Below, piece after piece: positions 43,352 to 51,820 of a DNA stretch of 64,000 bases (position 1 is its first letter; every line of letters starts with the position of its first letter). The stretch is from Bradyrhizobium sp. SK17 (GTDB lineage: Bacteria > Pseudomonadota > Alphaproteobacteria > Rhizobiales > Xanthobacteraceae), in assembly GCF_002831585.1 (NCBI RefSeq), contig NZ_CP025113.1:868001-932000 (forward strand). Direction: 5' to 3'. Under the pieces are notes generated by a model. It did not search any database, was not told the DNA's origin, and saw nothing but the letters and a program-made list of their open reading frames with translations. A program made the position numbers and the translations under genes.

Positions 43352-44571
43352 TCAGCATTCCTTGGGATCGACGAGACCGTCGCTGCGCGCCACGATCTCA
43401 TAGTTCCCGCCTTTGGCAACAGCGGTGTACATCTTCATCTTGCAGTGACGCTTGCCCGGCACCATTTCGGCGGGGCCGCCGGTCCCTCGGCGATCTTGGC
43501 ATGATCGAGCGCGGCCGCGACCGAATCGCGATCAACCTTGCCGGCCTCCTTGACCGCGGCCTCCCACAGCTTGAGGCCGCGATAGGTTCCAGTGGCGGCG
43601 CTGCCGGCGGCGAACAGGAAGTTGCCGGGGAAATCCTTCTCGTAGGCGGCCTGGATCTTGGCGTCGAACGGGTTTTCCTTGGTCAGCACCTTGAAGTAAT
43701 CGAGGCAGCTCGCCAGGCCCTCGATCTCGTTGGCCTGATTGATGTTGAGCGTGTTCTCGTCATAGTAGACGCAGGCGAGCCGCCCGCCGTTCTTGAGGAA
43801 GCCCGCTTCATAGAGCTGCTTGAAGAACGGCCCGACGCCCGGCGGGATCACGGTGTTGAAGACGACGTCGACCTTGTTGGAGATGACGCGGTTCACCGTC
43901 GCCGAGAAATCGACCTGGTCGAGCGGGTAATACTCCTCGAACACGACCTCGCCGCCGTTCGCTTCGATCACCTTGCGGGCGTAGACGTTGAGCGTGTGCG
44001 GCCAGACGTAGTTGGCGCTCGGCAGCGCGAACTTCTTGCCGCCGTTCTTGATCAGCCATGGAATGAAGGTGTCGCATTGCTGCGCCGGGGTCGGGCCGGT
44101 GCAGAACAGATAGGGCGTGCACTCCTTGCCCTCGTAGAGCTGCGGATAGATGTACAGCGTCTTGCCGCGCGCCACGATCGGGTCCTTGATCGCGTTGCGC
44201 ATCGACGAGGTGATGCCACCCAGCACCATGTCGACCTTGTCGCGCTGGATCAGCTTGCGGACATTGCCGACCGCGACCGATTCGTTCGAGGCGGTGTCCT
44301 CGATGTAGAGCTCGAGCGGCCGACCGAGCAGCCCGCCGCCGGCATTGATCTCCTTGATCACCATCTTGGCGACGTTGGCATCGGCATTGCCGGCATAGGC
44401 GATCGGCCCGGTCAGGTCGGTCGCGATGCCGACCTTGATCGGCCCCTCGGCGGCATTGGCCCAATCTGGCCGGACCACCCAACTGCCGACCCCGGTCGCG
44501 AGTGCGCCGGTCGCGAAGGCGAAATTGCCCATGAAACGGCGGCGCGTGAGGTTCATGCGTTCAATCGACAT
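43352..44571 (-). CDS. Amide/urea-type ABC transporter substrate-binding protein, C-terminal frameshift
   Basis: ATG 44571 opens a TAT-like signal (MNLTRRRFMGNFAFATGA, cleaved after DWANAAEG). The mature protein is a type I periplasmic binding protein of the UrtA/AmiC/FmdD class: IKVGIATDLTGPIAYAGNAD, GGLLGRPLELYIEDTASNE and EEYYPLDQVDFSATVNRV. The literal frame ends at 43435 with PPKWCRASVTAR. Restoring one base in the G/C runs near 43472-43482 gives AEMVPGKRHCKMKMY and continues to a TGA at 43352, just before livM. That tail is what the family expects, so full length is about 406 residues. The ligand is probably a small amide or urea, given the amidase upstream. Confidence 0.88.
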
Positions 44572-44574
44572 TGA

Positions 44575-45431
44575 CTAGACCCCTTTCCCAGCAATGAGGC
44601 CTTGCGGCCGGAATTTGATGAAGGCGATGGCGAGCACGAAGACGAGCACGTCGGCGACGACGGGCGACATGACCCATGGCAGCGCGGCACTGAGCGTGCC
44701 GATCACGCCGGCTCCGGCGACCGGGCCGATGAAGGAACCGACCCCGCCGACCATCACGGCGACGAAGCCCTGGATCAGGAAGCGGATGCCGAGATCGGCG
44801 AACAGACTGAACACCGGCACGATCAGCGCGCCGGCGAGACCTGCGAGCGCGGCCCGAACGCAAACGTCGCGCCATAAATCAACGGCGTCGAGATACCCGA
44901 AGCGCGCGCCAGCGCCGGGTTCTCCAGCGTGGCGCGGACGCGCAGCCCGAACGAGGTGCGCGCCAGCAGCAGATAGCAGCCGCCCATCACCAGCAGCGTG
45001 ATCACGATGATGGTGAAGCGCCAGGCCGAGATGTGCACGGAGCCGAGGTCGATCGAGCCACCGATCGGCTCCGGCACCGTGAGATAGAAGCCACCGATCA
45101 GGCCGCGCACGCTTTCGCGGATGATCAGGCCGAGTGCATAGGTGCCGAGCATCGCCACGATCGGCGCGGCGTAGAACCGCCGGATGATCAGCGCCTCCAG
45201 CACGAAGCCGATCGCGCCGACCACGAAAGGCGCCGCGACCATGCCGGCCCAGACCGGCGCGCCATGGGCGTAGGCCAGATAGGTGACATAGGCGCCGAGC
45301 AGGACGAACTCGCCCTGCGCGAAGTTGAAGATGCCCATCATGCTGGCGATGATGCCGAGCCCGAGCACGACCAGCACGATGATCGCGCCGAAGCTTATGA
45401 TCTCGAACGCCGCGGCGAAGGTGCTAGCCAT
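44575..45431 (-). pseudogene. livH: LivH/UrtB-type ABC transporter permease, one-base frameshift
   Basis: From ATG 45431 the LivH-like start MASTFAAAFEIISFGAIIVL, then GIFNFAQGEFVLLGAYVTYL and RATLENPALARASGI are seen, but the frame breaks after GATFAFG. Restoring one G in the run at 44853-44855 (C on the plus strand) gives GAALAGLAGALIVPVFSLFA and continues to RPQGLIAGKGV at 44575. The repaired protein has about 285 residues and the usual eight to nine helices. It is the other permease half of the importer, 3 bases from the binding protein gene. Both pieces are highly conserved, so the lesion is recent or an error. Confidence 0.88.
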
Positions 45432-45473
45432 GGCGCTCGATCCATCCAGCCTGCGTCTGCAACAAGCGGCGCC

Positions 45474-46988
45474 TCACATCTTCTTCCAGTCGCCGGCCTG
45501 CTCGAAGGCGTGCGCAGCGCGGTAAATGGTGGATTCCTCGAACATCCGACCGACCAGCATCAGGCCGACCGGCAGCCCGTCGACCATGCCGCAGGGCAGC
45601 GACATCGCCGGGTGATGGGTGATGTCGAATGGCGCGGTGTTGGAGATCATCTCCAGCGCGCGAGCGACGTAGTCCTCGCGGCTGGCATTGGCCTCGGGCA
45701 GCTTCGTCGCCTTCATCGGCGTGGTCGGCAGCAGCAGCAGGTCGTAGTCCTTGAACGCCTTGTCATAGGCCGCCGTCAGCCGGCGCGAGATGTTGAGCGC
45801 CTTGCCATAGAAGCGCGGACCGAAATTGTTGTTGATGTAGGTGCCGAGCAGCATGAACAGCTTGGTGGTCTCGGACAGCGAGTCCGCCTGCCGGCGCCAG
45901 CCGCGATGGAAGTCCATCAGCGTGGTGGAATAGAGATCCGCCCGGCTGAGGCCGTAGCCGTCGCCGAACATCATGGTCTGGGTCATGCCCTCGGTGCCGA
46001 TCGGGGTCCAGATCGCCGGACCCGTCATGTGCATCGGAACCGAGACCGTCTCGACGCTGGCGCCGAGATCCTTGAAGCGCTTGGCCGCCTCGCGCACGCT
46101 TTCATTGACGGCCGCTTCCGCGGTCGGCTGCTCGAAACCCTCCTTGAGGATACCGATCTTCATGCCCTTGACGCCCTTGCCGAGCGCCTTGGTGTAGTCC
46201 TCGACCTTCGGCGCCTTGATGCGCGGATCGTAGCCGTCGTCGCCGGCGATCACCTCGAGCAGCAGCGCGTTGTCTTCCACCGTCGCGGTCATCGGACCGG
46301 TGTGATCGACATAGATCTCGATCGGCATGATGCCGGTATAGGGCACGAGGCCCCAGGTCGGCTTCATGCCATAGGTGCCGCAGAACGAGGACGGCATCCG
46401 GATCGAGCCGCCCTGGTCGCCGCCGATCGCCATATCGACCTCGCCGAGCGCGACCACCACGCCCGAGCCCGACGACGAGCCGCCGGCCGAATAGCCCATC
46501 TTGTGCGGATTGTGCACCGCGCCGACCGCGCCAGTGTGGCTGCCACCGGACATGCAGAAGGATTCGCAGTGCACCTTGCCGGCGATCTCGGCGCCGGCGT
46601 CCAGCATGCGGGTGACGATGGTGGCGTCGAAATCGGGGACGTAGCCTTCCAGCGTCGCCGAGCCGTTCATCATCGGCACGCCGGCCAGCATGATGTTGTC
46701 CTTCAGGGCTACCGTCTTGCCCTTGAGCTTGCCGGAGGCCGCACCCTTCACGGTCGACTTGCGGTACCAGGCATTGTGCTTGTTCTCTTCCGGCGCGGGC
46801 CGATGGCCCGGCGTGCGCGGATATTTCACCTCGGGCAGTTCGTCCGGCATCGCGGCGACCAGATTGTAGGCATCGATCGAGCCCTGCATCAGGCCGCGGA
46901 ACGAGGCCACATCCTCATCGGTGAGCGACAGGCCGCACTGCTCGGCGACGGCGCGAAGTTGGGTTGGCGTGGGAAGGACGACGGTCAC
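45474..46988 (-). CDS. Amidase signature family amidase
   Basis: The product has 504 residues from the GTG at 46988 (read VTVVLPTPTQLRAVAEQ), chosen because GGAGAGCGCC precedes it; the frame is open upstream to 47108 but runs through an operator-like palindrome. The amidase signature Ser-cisSer-Lys set is present: Lys in GKTVALKDNIMLAG, and SAGGSSSGSGVVVALGE with GGDQGGSIRMPSSF. It hydrolyses an amide to acid plus ammonia, in the cytoplasm. It is the first gene of a leftward operon with the full importer (livH, binding protein, livM, livG, livF), so the transporter probably brings in its substrate. The substrate is unknown (aliphatic or aryl amide). Confidence 0.93.
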   Translation of the reverse strand: MTVVLPTPTQLRAVAEQCGLSLTDEDVASFRGLMQGSIDAYNLVAAMPDELPEVKYPRTPGHRPAPEENKHNAWYRKSTVKGAASGKLKGKTVALKDNIMLAGVPMMNGSATLEGYVPDFDATIVTRMLDAGAEIAGKVHCESFCMSGGSHTGAVGAVHNPHKMGYSAGGSSSGSGVVVALGEVDMAIGGDQGGSIRMPSSFCGTYGMKPTWGLVPYTGIMPIEIYVDHTGPMTATVEDNALLLEVIAGDDGYDPRIKAPKVEDYTKALGKGVKGMKIGILKEGFEQPTAEAAVNESVREAAKRFKDLGASVETVSVPMHMTGPAIWTPIGTEGMTQTMMFGDGYGLSRADLYSTTLMDFHRGWRRQADSLSETTKLFMLLGTYINNNFGPRFYGKALNISRRLTAAYDKAFKDYDLLLLPTTPMKATKLPEANASREDYVARALEMISNTAPFDITHHPAMSLPCGMVDGLPVGLMLVGRMFEESTIYRAAHAFEQAGDWKKM

Positions 46989-47080
46989 GGCGCTCTCCTG
47001 AAGTTTTTGATCTTGGATTTGATCCCTCGGGGCAGCGGGCTGCGCGTTGACCCGCGCGAACCGCTCACCCCTTCGCTGTA

Positions 47081-47108
47081 TTGAAAACGGAAATATTTTC
47101 CTTTTCAA
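47081..47108. promoter_or_regulatory. 28-bp near-palindrome upstream of the amidase operon
   Basis: TTGAAAACGGAAAT and ATTTTCCTTTTCAA match as inverted repeats at 12 of 14 positions. It lies about 95 bases before the amidase GTG, in the gap after the AmiC-like gene. The outer TTGAA/TTCAA half-sites are the same as in the palindrome at 49693-49704 beside the MarR gene. Confidence 0.55.
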
Positions 47109-47150
47109 GTATTATTTCGCAAACAGGCTCGCGACACCGTCGCACCCGGC

Positions 47151-48350
47151 TCAGATCGCCTTGATCACCCTGAAGTCGAGGCCCTCGGCTTCCGCGAGAT
47201 ACATCGGCATCCGGGCGTGGCCGCTGCGCACCGTGACCGGACCGCGCGGGCCGCGATAGACGAGGTTGTCGGCGGCCGCGAGCAACGGCCGCATGTCGAG
47301 CGTGCCGGCGCGGTTGGCGGCGGCCTCGAGCAGGCAGAAGCCTTCATAGGCGGACTCGCCGCACGAGCCGACCGGCGGCGCGTACGGACCGAACATCGCG
47401 CGATAGCGGTCCCTGAAACCGTCGCCGGCATGCGAGCCGACACTGGGGAAGTAGCCCGACGCGCAGAACAGGTTCTCGGTCTTGTCGGCGCCGATGCCGA
47501 GCAGCGACGTTTCATCGACGCAGCCGGCAAAGCGCAGCGTGGTGGACGCAAGCCCGGCATCGGCGAAAGCGCGATTGAAGGTCACGCTGTCTGTGCCGAT
47601 CAACGAGATCAGCACGACGTCGGGCTTCGCGGCACGGATCCGCTCCAGCTGCGCCTCGTGATCGTCCTCGCCGACCGGCACGAACTCCTCGCCGACCACG
47701 AGGCCGCCGGTCTCCTTGATGTAGCGCTTCACCGCGCGGTGCGATTGCCACGGCCAGACGTAGTCGCTGCCGATCAGGTACCAGCGCGTGGCGCGCCTGG
47801 TCTCGGCGAGCCAGTGGATCGACGGCCGGATCTGCCAGCGCGGCGTCTCGCCGATCGCGACCACGCCGGGCGTCCGCTCGCCGCCCTCGTAGACCGCCGT
47901 GTAGATGTAGGGGATCCGGCCACGGGTGACCTTGCGCAGCGCGACGCGCACCGCGCTGGTGTGCATGCCCATGACGAGATCGGCTTCATCGAATGCAATC
48001 GCCTGCTCGGCGCGGTCGAGCACCTCTTCGAGCGGTCCGCCGGCGTCGTAGACCGAGAGCTCGATCTCGCGGCCAAGGATGCCGCCGCGCCGGTTGATCT
48101 CCGCAACGGCGAGCTGCGCGGCCGAGGTCGTGGCAGGGCCCCACATCCCGGGCGAGCCGGTGCAGCAGACGAAGCCGGCGACCCGCAGCCGGTTGCGCGC
48201 GCCGCGCGGACCGAACCTGCTGCGATCCATCGGCGCAAGCACGCGATCCGACCCCGCCGACGCCAGGTTCTTGAACAGCAGGGATGGCGGGAACGGGAGA
48301 TTGTCATTCCCGTTGAATCGCCCGGCCCTGACGTTGAGCGTCGAATGCAC
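47151..48350 (-). CDS. AmiC-like substrate-binding protein without signal peptide (copy 1)
   Basis: The product has 399 residues from a GTG at 48350, eleven bases after the GGAG of CCAGACAGGAGCAGGT. The N-terminus (STLNVRAGRFNGNDNLPF) is polar and has no export signal. It is a type I periplasmic-binding fold of the AmiC/UrtA class: LRVAGFVCCTGSPGMWGPAT, AVAEINRRGGILGREIEL, the ligand-site region IYTAVYEGGERTPG, and LIGSDYVWPWQSHRAVKRY. In Pseudomonas, AmiC is a cytoplasmic amide sensor controlling the antiterminator AmiR. A sensor role is inferred here, because a binding protein with its own signal already exists in the operon. It is a close paralogue of the next gene. No AmiR-like gene is seen. 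Confidence 0.85.
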   Translation of the reverse strand: MHSTLNVRAGRFNGNDNLPFPPSLLFKNLASAGSDRVLAPMDRSRFGPRGARNRLRVAGFVCCTGSPGMWGPATTSAAQLAVAEINRRGGILGREIELSVYDAGGPLEEVLDRAEQAIAFDEADLVMGMHTSAVRVALRKVTRGRIPYIYTAVYEGGERTPGVVAIGETPRWQIRPSIHWLAETRRATRWYLIGSDYVWPWQSHRAVKRYIKETGGLVVGEEFVPVGEDDHEAQLERIRAAKPDVVLISLIGTDSVTFNRAFADAGLASTTLRFAGCVDETSLLGIGADKTENLFCASGYFPSVGSHAGDGFRDRYRAMFGPYAPPVGSCGESAYEGFCLLEAAANRAGTLDMRPLLAAADNLVYRGPRGPVTVRSGHARMPMYLAEAEGLDFRVIKAI

Positions 48351-48418
48351 ACCTGCTCCTGTCTGGCACCGCGCCCTGAAGCGAGCCCGGCGTTGCCCTC
48401 GCGGGCAGCGGTGCCACG

Positions 48419-49600
48419 CTAGATCGTCTTGATCACATTGAAGTCGAGACCGTCGGCCTCGGCGAGATAGATCGGCATTTCGGCGCGGCCGTCGCGAATG
48501 GTGACGTCGCCGCGCCCGCCGCTGTAGATGACGTTGCGTCCCGCGGCGAACAGCGGCCCGACCGCCAGCGAGCCGGCCCGGTTGGCCGCTGCCTCGACGA
48601 ACCGCATCCCCTCGTAATTGGATTGTCCGACCGAGCCGATGGGCGGCGCGTGCGCGCCGAACATCGCGCGGTAGCTGATCCGGAAATCGTCATTGGCGCG
48701 CGAGTCGATACAGCCGAAATAGCCGGACGCGCAGAACAGGTTCTCCGTCGCGTCGGGTCCGATGCCGAGCAACACGGTCTCGTCCATTGCGCCGGCATAG
48801 CGCAACGTGGTGGCAGCGAGCCCGGCCTCGGCGAAGGCGCGGTTGAAGGTGATGCTGTCGGTGCCGATCAAGGTGATCAGCACGACGTCGGGCTTTGCGG
48901 CGCGGATCCGCGCCAGATGCGGTTCGTGATCGTCCTCGCCGAGCGGGACGAATTCCTCGCCGACCACCTGGCCGCCTGACTCTGCGATGTAGTGCTTCAC
49001 CGCGCGGTGCGATTGCCAGGGCCAGACATAGTCGCTGCCGATCAGATACCAGCGCTTTGCCTTCTTGACCTCGGCGAGCCAGTGGATCGCCGGCCGGCTT
49101 TCGGCGCGGGGCGTCTCGCCGATCGCCATCACGCCCGGCGTCCGCTCGCCGCCCTCGTAGACCGGCGTGTAGACATAGGGGATGCGGCCGCTCGTGACCT
49201 TGCGCAGCGCGAGGCGCACCGCGGAGATATGCGACCCCATGATCATGTCGATCTCGTCGAACGCGATCGCCCGCTCGGCGCGGCGCACGACATCCACGAT
49301 CGGCCCGCCGGCATCGTACATCGACAATTCGACCTCGCGGCCGCGGATGCCGCCGCGCTTGTTGATCTCGGCGACCGCGAGCATGACGCTGTTGGCCGAG
49401 ATCGGCCCCCAGATTCCGGGAGCGCCGGAAAAGGTGATGAAATTGCCGACCCGAAGCTTGCTGTCGGTGCCGCCGCGGCGCGAGGAGCCCGGCTTGGCGA
49501 TCAAAGCGAGATCGGCCGCGCAGGACGACGGGGTTCGAAACAGGTTCGGCGGCGCGACGGGCATGCCGCCATACGCCTGGGAAGAGTCCGTCGAAAGCAC
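48419..49600 (-). CDS. AmiC-like substrate-binding protein without signal peptide (copy 2)
   Basis: The product has 393 residues from a GTG at 49600 with CCAGACAGGAGTTGGC upstream, almost the same leader as copy 1. No signal peptide is seen (STDSSQAYGGMPVAPPN). Most of the aligned core matches copy 1: LRVGNFITFSGAPGIWGPIS, AVAEINKRGGIRGREVEL, YTPVYEGGERTPGVMAIGET and LIGSDYVWPWQSHRAVKHY. The N-terminal 45 residues differ. It is first in the leftward group and divergent from the MarR gene. Two such proteins could sense different amides or form a heterodimer. Confidence 0.85.
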   Translation of the reverse strand: MLSTDSSQAYGGMPVAPPNLFRTPSSCAADLALIAKPGSSRRGGTDSKLRVGNFITFSGAPGIWGPISANSVMLAVAEINKRGGIRGREVELSMYDAGGPIVDVVRRAERAIAFDEIDMIMGSHISAVRLALRKVTSGRIPYVYTPVYEGGERTPGVMAIGETPRAESRPAIHWLAEVKKAKRWYLIGSDYVWPWQSHRAVKHYIAESGGQVVGEEFVPLGEDDHEPHLARIRAAKPDVVLITLIGTDSITFNRAFAEAGLAATTLRYAGAMDETVLLGIGPDATENLFCASGYFGCIDSRANDDFRISYRAMFGAHAPPIGSVGQSNYEGMRFVEAAANRAGSLAVGPLFAAGRNVIYSGGRGDVTIRDGRAEMPIYLAEADGLDFNVIKTI

Positions 49601-49692
49601 GCCAACTCCTGTCTGGGAAGCAGAACGCAACGCAGCCAGCGGGCGGTCACGGCAGCCGCCCTTTGGTTGGGGGAATATCCTATGTGAAAATA

Positions 49693-49704
49693 TTGAATAT
49701 TCAA
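49693..49704. promoter_or_regulatory. TTGAATATTCAA palindrome in the MarR/AmiC-like intergenic region
   Basis: This perfect 12-base palindrome lies between the divergent starts at 49600 and 49779. AT-rich palindromes with TTGAA half-sites are typical MarR-family operators, and the amidase operon has a related site at 47081-47108. Confidence 0.6.
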
Positions 49705-49778
49705 CAATTGAAGTGCATATAGAAACGGCATGCGTTGCCGGACATTCATTCACCGGGTCAGGAACCAGGTCTCACGCC

Positions 49779-50222
49779 GTGGCTAAACCGCCGAAAGAAA
49801 ACTCCCCGATCACCGAACACCTCACCTACCTGCTCGCGCAAGCCAACCGGGAGATCAACCGGCAGTTGGAGACGCGGCTCGCCAAGGAAGGTGTGCCGGT
49901 CGAGCAGTGGCGCATCCTGAAAGTGCTGTCCGACGGCAACGGCCACTCGATGGGCGAGCTCGCGGATGCCGTGCTGCTCAACCATCCGACGCTGACCAAG
50001 ATGATCGACCGCATGGTGTCGGATGCCCTGGTCTACCGCGTGCAGGACCCCAAGGATCGCCGCAAGGTGCTGATGTTCGTCTCGGATCGCGGCAAGGCGC
50101 TGTGCCGCCGGCTGAACTCGCTGGCGGTGAGCCAGGAAGAGCACATCGTCGAGAGCTATGGCGACAAATCGACCAGCGAGCTGAAGCGCCTGCTGGAAAG
50201 CCTGATCGGCACCGCCAACTGA
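49779..50222 (+). CDS. MarR family transcriptional regulator
   Basis: The product has 147 residues from GTG 49779 (read VAKPPKENSPITEHLTYL). It has the winged-helix MarR core: VEQWRILKVLSDGNGHSMGE, LLNHPTLTKMIDRMVSDAL (recognition helix) and the wing VYRVQDPKDRRKVLMF with the conserved DxRxK. The dimer helices end SLIGTAN. It is divergent from the AmiC-like genes, and candidate operators sit in the intergenic region and before the amidase. It probably represses the amide cluster and itself. Its ligand might be the amide, its acid product, or an aromatic compound. Confidence 0.92.
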   Translation: MAKPPKENSPITEHLTYLLAQANREINRQLETRLAKEGVPVEQWRILKVLSDGNGHSMGELADAVLLNHPTLTKMIDRMVSDALVYRVQDPKDRRKVLMFVSDRGKALCRRLNSLAVSQEEHIVESYGDKSTSELKRLLESLIGTAN

Positions 50223-50392
50223 GGCCCGCGCCGGCCTGGCGCCGTCACGATCGAAAATCATCGAAAAAGACCGGCAGGGAAATGTCGGGATATCGCGCAC
50301 CGGTGCGTCCTTTGGGCGCGCCAGTGGCGCAGCCTTCGCGCCTGGGCGCATGAGGTCCATCCTGTTCGACAAACTAGCGAGGACACCCCATC

Positions 50393-50827
50393 ATGCCTTC
50401 GATCACGCCGTTCCTCTGGCTCGACAACAACGTCCGCGACGCCGTGGCTTTCTACCAATCGGTGTTCCCGAACGCCGAGATCGAGACCGTCAGCGACTTC
50501 ATGGCGAGTTTCGAGCTCGAAGGGCAGCGGTTCTATGCGCTCAATGGCGGGCCGCAGCACAAGTTCAACGAGGCGGTGTCGTTCTTCATCAGCGTCGAGA
50601 CCCAGGAGCAGGTGGATTACTTCTGGAGCAAGCTGACCGATGGCGGCCAGGAATCGCGCTGCGGCTGGCTCAAGGACAAATTCGGCCTGTCCTGGCAGGT
50701 GGTCCCGACTGCGCTCGGCCGCTACCTCGGCGACCCCGACCGCAAGGCCGCCGACCGCGTGATGCAGGCGATGCTGAAGATGCAGAAGATCGTGATCGCC
50801 GATCTCGACAGGGCGTACGCGGGCTGA
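50393..50827 (+). CDS. VOC family protein (PhnB / 3-demethylubiquinone methyltransferase-like fold)
   Basis: The product has 144 residues. It has the PhnB-type vicinal oxygen chelate pattern: MPSITPFLWLDNNVRDAVAF, YQSVFPNAEIETVSDF, FYALNGGPQHKFNEAVSFFI and CGWLKDKFGLSWQVVPT. Proteins of this type are named for similarity to 3-demethylubiquinone methyltransferase but are not shown to be methyltransferases. The function is unknown. It is a single gene, convergent with the Omp31-like gene. Confidence 0.9.
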   Translation: MPSITPFLWLDNNVRDAVAFYQSVFPNAEIETVSDFMASFELEGQRFYALNGGPQHKFNEAVSFFISVETQEQVDYFWSKLTDGGQESRCGWLKDKFGLSWQVVPTALGRYLGDPDRKAADRVMQAMLKMQKIVIADLDRAYAG

Positions 50828-50903
50828 GCAACGCCGGTCACGCGCCCCAGGCCAATCAACCCGTCCGCGCCCGCCCCAGGCGCGGATCGGAATTCGCGCG
50901 CAC

Positions 50904-51659
50904 TCAATTGTAGGCGCCGAGCTTCCAGTTGATGCCAAACCGTACGATGTCCGCCCGGTACTCGGCGCGGGTCGTGCTTTGGCTGACCGCGAGCGTAACC
51001 GGATAGGTCAGAGAATTGCTGCCGAGATCGACGTGCAGATATTCAGCCTTCAGTGAGAGCTGATTGGACCAGGCATATTCGATGCCTCCGCCGGCGGTCC
51101 AACCCGTGTTGGTGCTCGAGGTCGATCCCGCACCGCACGACGTGACAGCGCAATTCACGCCGGGATTATCACTGCCCGACAAACCGGTGCCGCCGAACGC
51201 CACACCGCCGGTCGCGAACAGCAACAGCCGCTCAACCGGCACGACGCCAAGACGGCCTCGCACCGTGCCGAGCCAGTCAATCTTCTGTTCGACGGTCTGC
51301 ACGATGCCGAACGCGCTGACGCCGGTGGCGCGTCCGCGCATGTCGGCATAGGAAATATCGGCTTCGACGCCGACCACAAATTTTCCGGATTGAAAGTTGT
51401 ACCCGACCTCGCCGCCGCCGACGAACCCGTCGCCATGCGGCGATTGGGGCGGAGGCGTGTCGCCGGCATCAAAGCCGGAAAATGTGCTTCTGTAGTCACT
51501 GAGACCGTATCCGGCCTGGGCGCCGATATAAAAGCCCGTCCAGCTATAGACGGGCAACATGACCGGCGGCGGAGCCTTCACCGCCATGTCAGCCGCGAGG
51601 GCCGGCGATCCCGCCAGCACGGCGATGGCACCAAGGCCAATGAGCGCTGTCTTGAGCAT
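50904..51659 (-). CDS. Outer membrane beta-barrel protein (Omp31/porin-like)
   Basis: The product has 251 residues. A signal peptide ends at GSPALAADMAVKAPP, and the typical YSWTGFYIGAQAGYG marks the first barrel strand. Alternating Gly/aromatic strands follow (GFVGGGEVGYNFQSGKFVVG, GTVRGRLGVVPVERLLLFAT, WTAGGGIEYAWSNQLSLKAE), ending FGINWKLGAYN. This is the eight-stranded Omp25/Omp31 family common in rhizobia and Brucella, with structural roles in the outer membrane. No specific ligand is known. Confidence 0.92.
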   Translation of the reverse strand: MLKTALIGLGAIAVLAGSPALAADMAVKAPPPVMLPVYSWTGFYIGAQAGYGLSDYRSTFSGFDAGDTPPPQSPHGDGFVGGGEVGYNFQSGKFVVGVEADISYADMRGRATGVSAFGIVQTVEQKIDWLGTVRGRLGVVPVERLLLFATGGVAFGGTGLSGSDNPGVNCAVTSCGAGSTSSTNTGWTAGGGIEYAWSNQLSLKAEYLHVDLGSNSLTYPVTLAVSQSTTRAEYRADIVRFGINWKLGAYN

Positions 51660-51820
51660 GCGTCCCCCTCAAGTACACCCTCACCGACGATACAGCGGCC
51701 AAGCCTCCAGCGCTGTTGCGGCAATACAACAATGAAAGGAAAGATGACCCGAATACCTCCAGAGCCGGAGGCCGATCGTGTCTGGCACAACCCGCCCGGC
51801 GCGCGCAGGCTGCGGAACCG

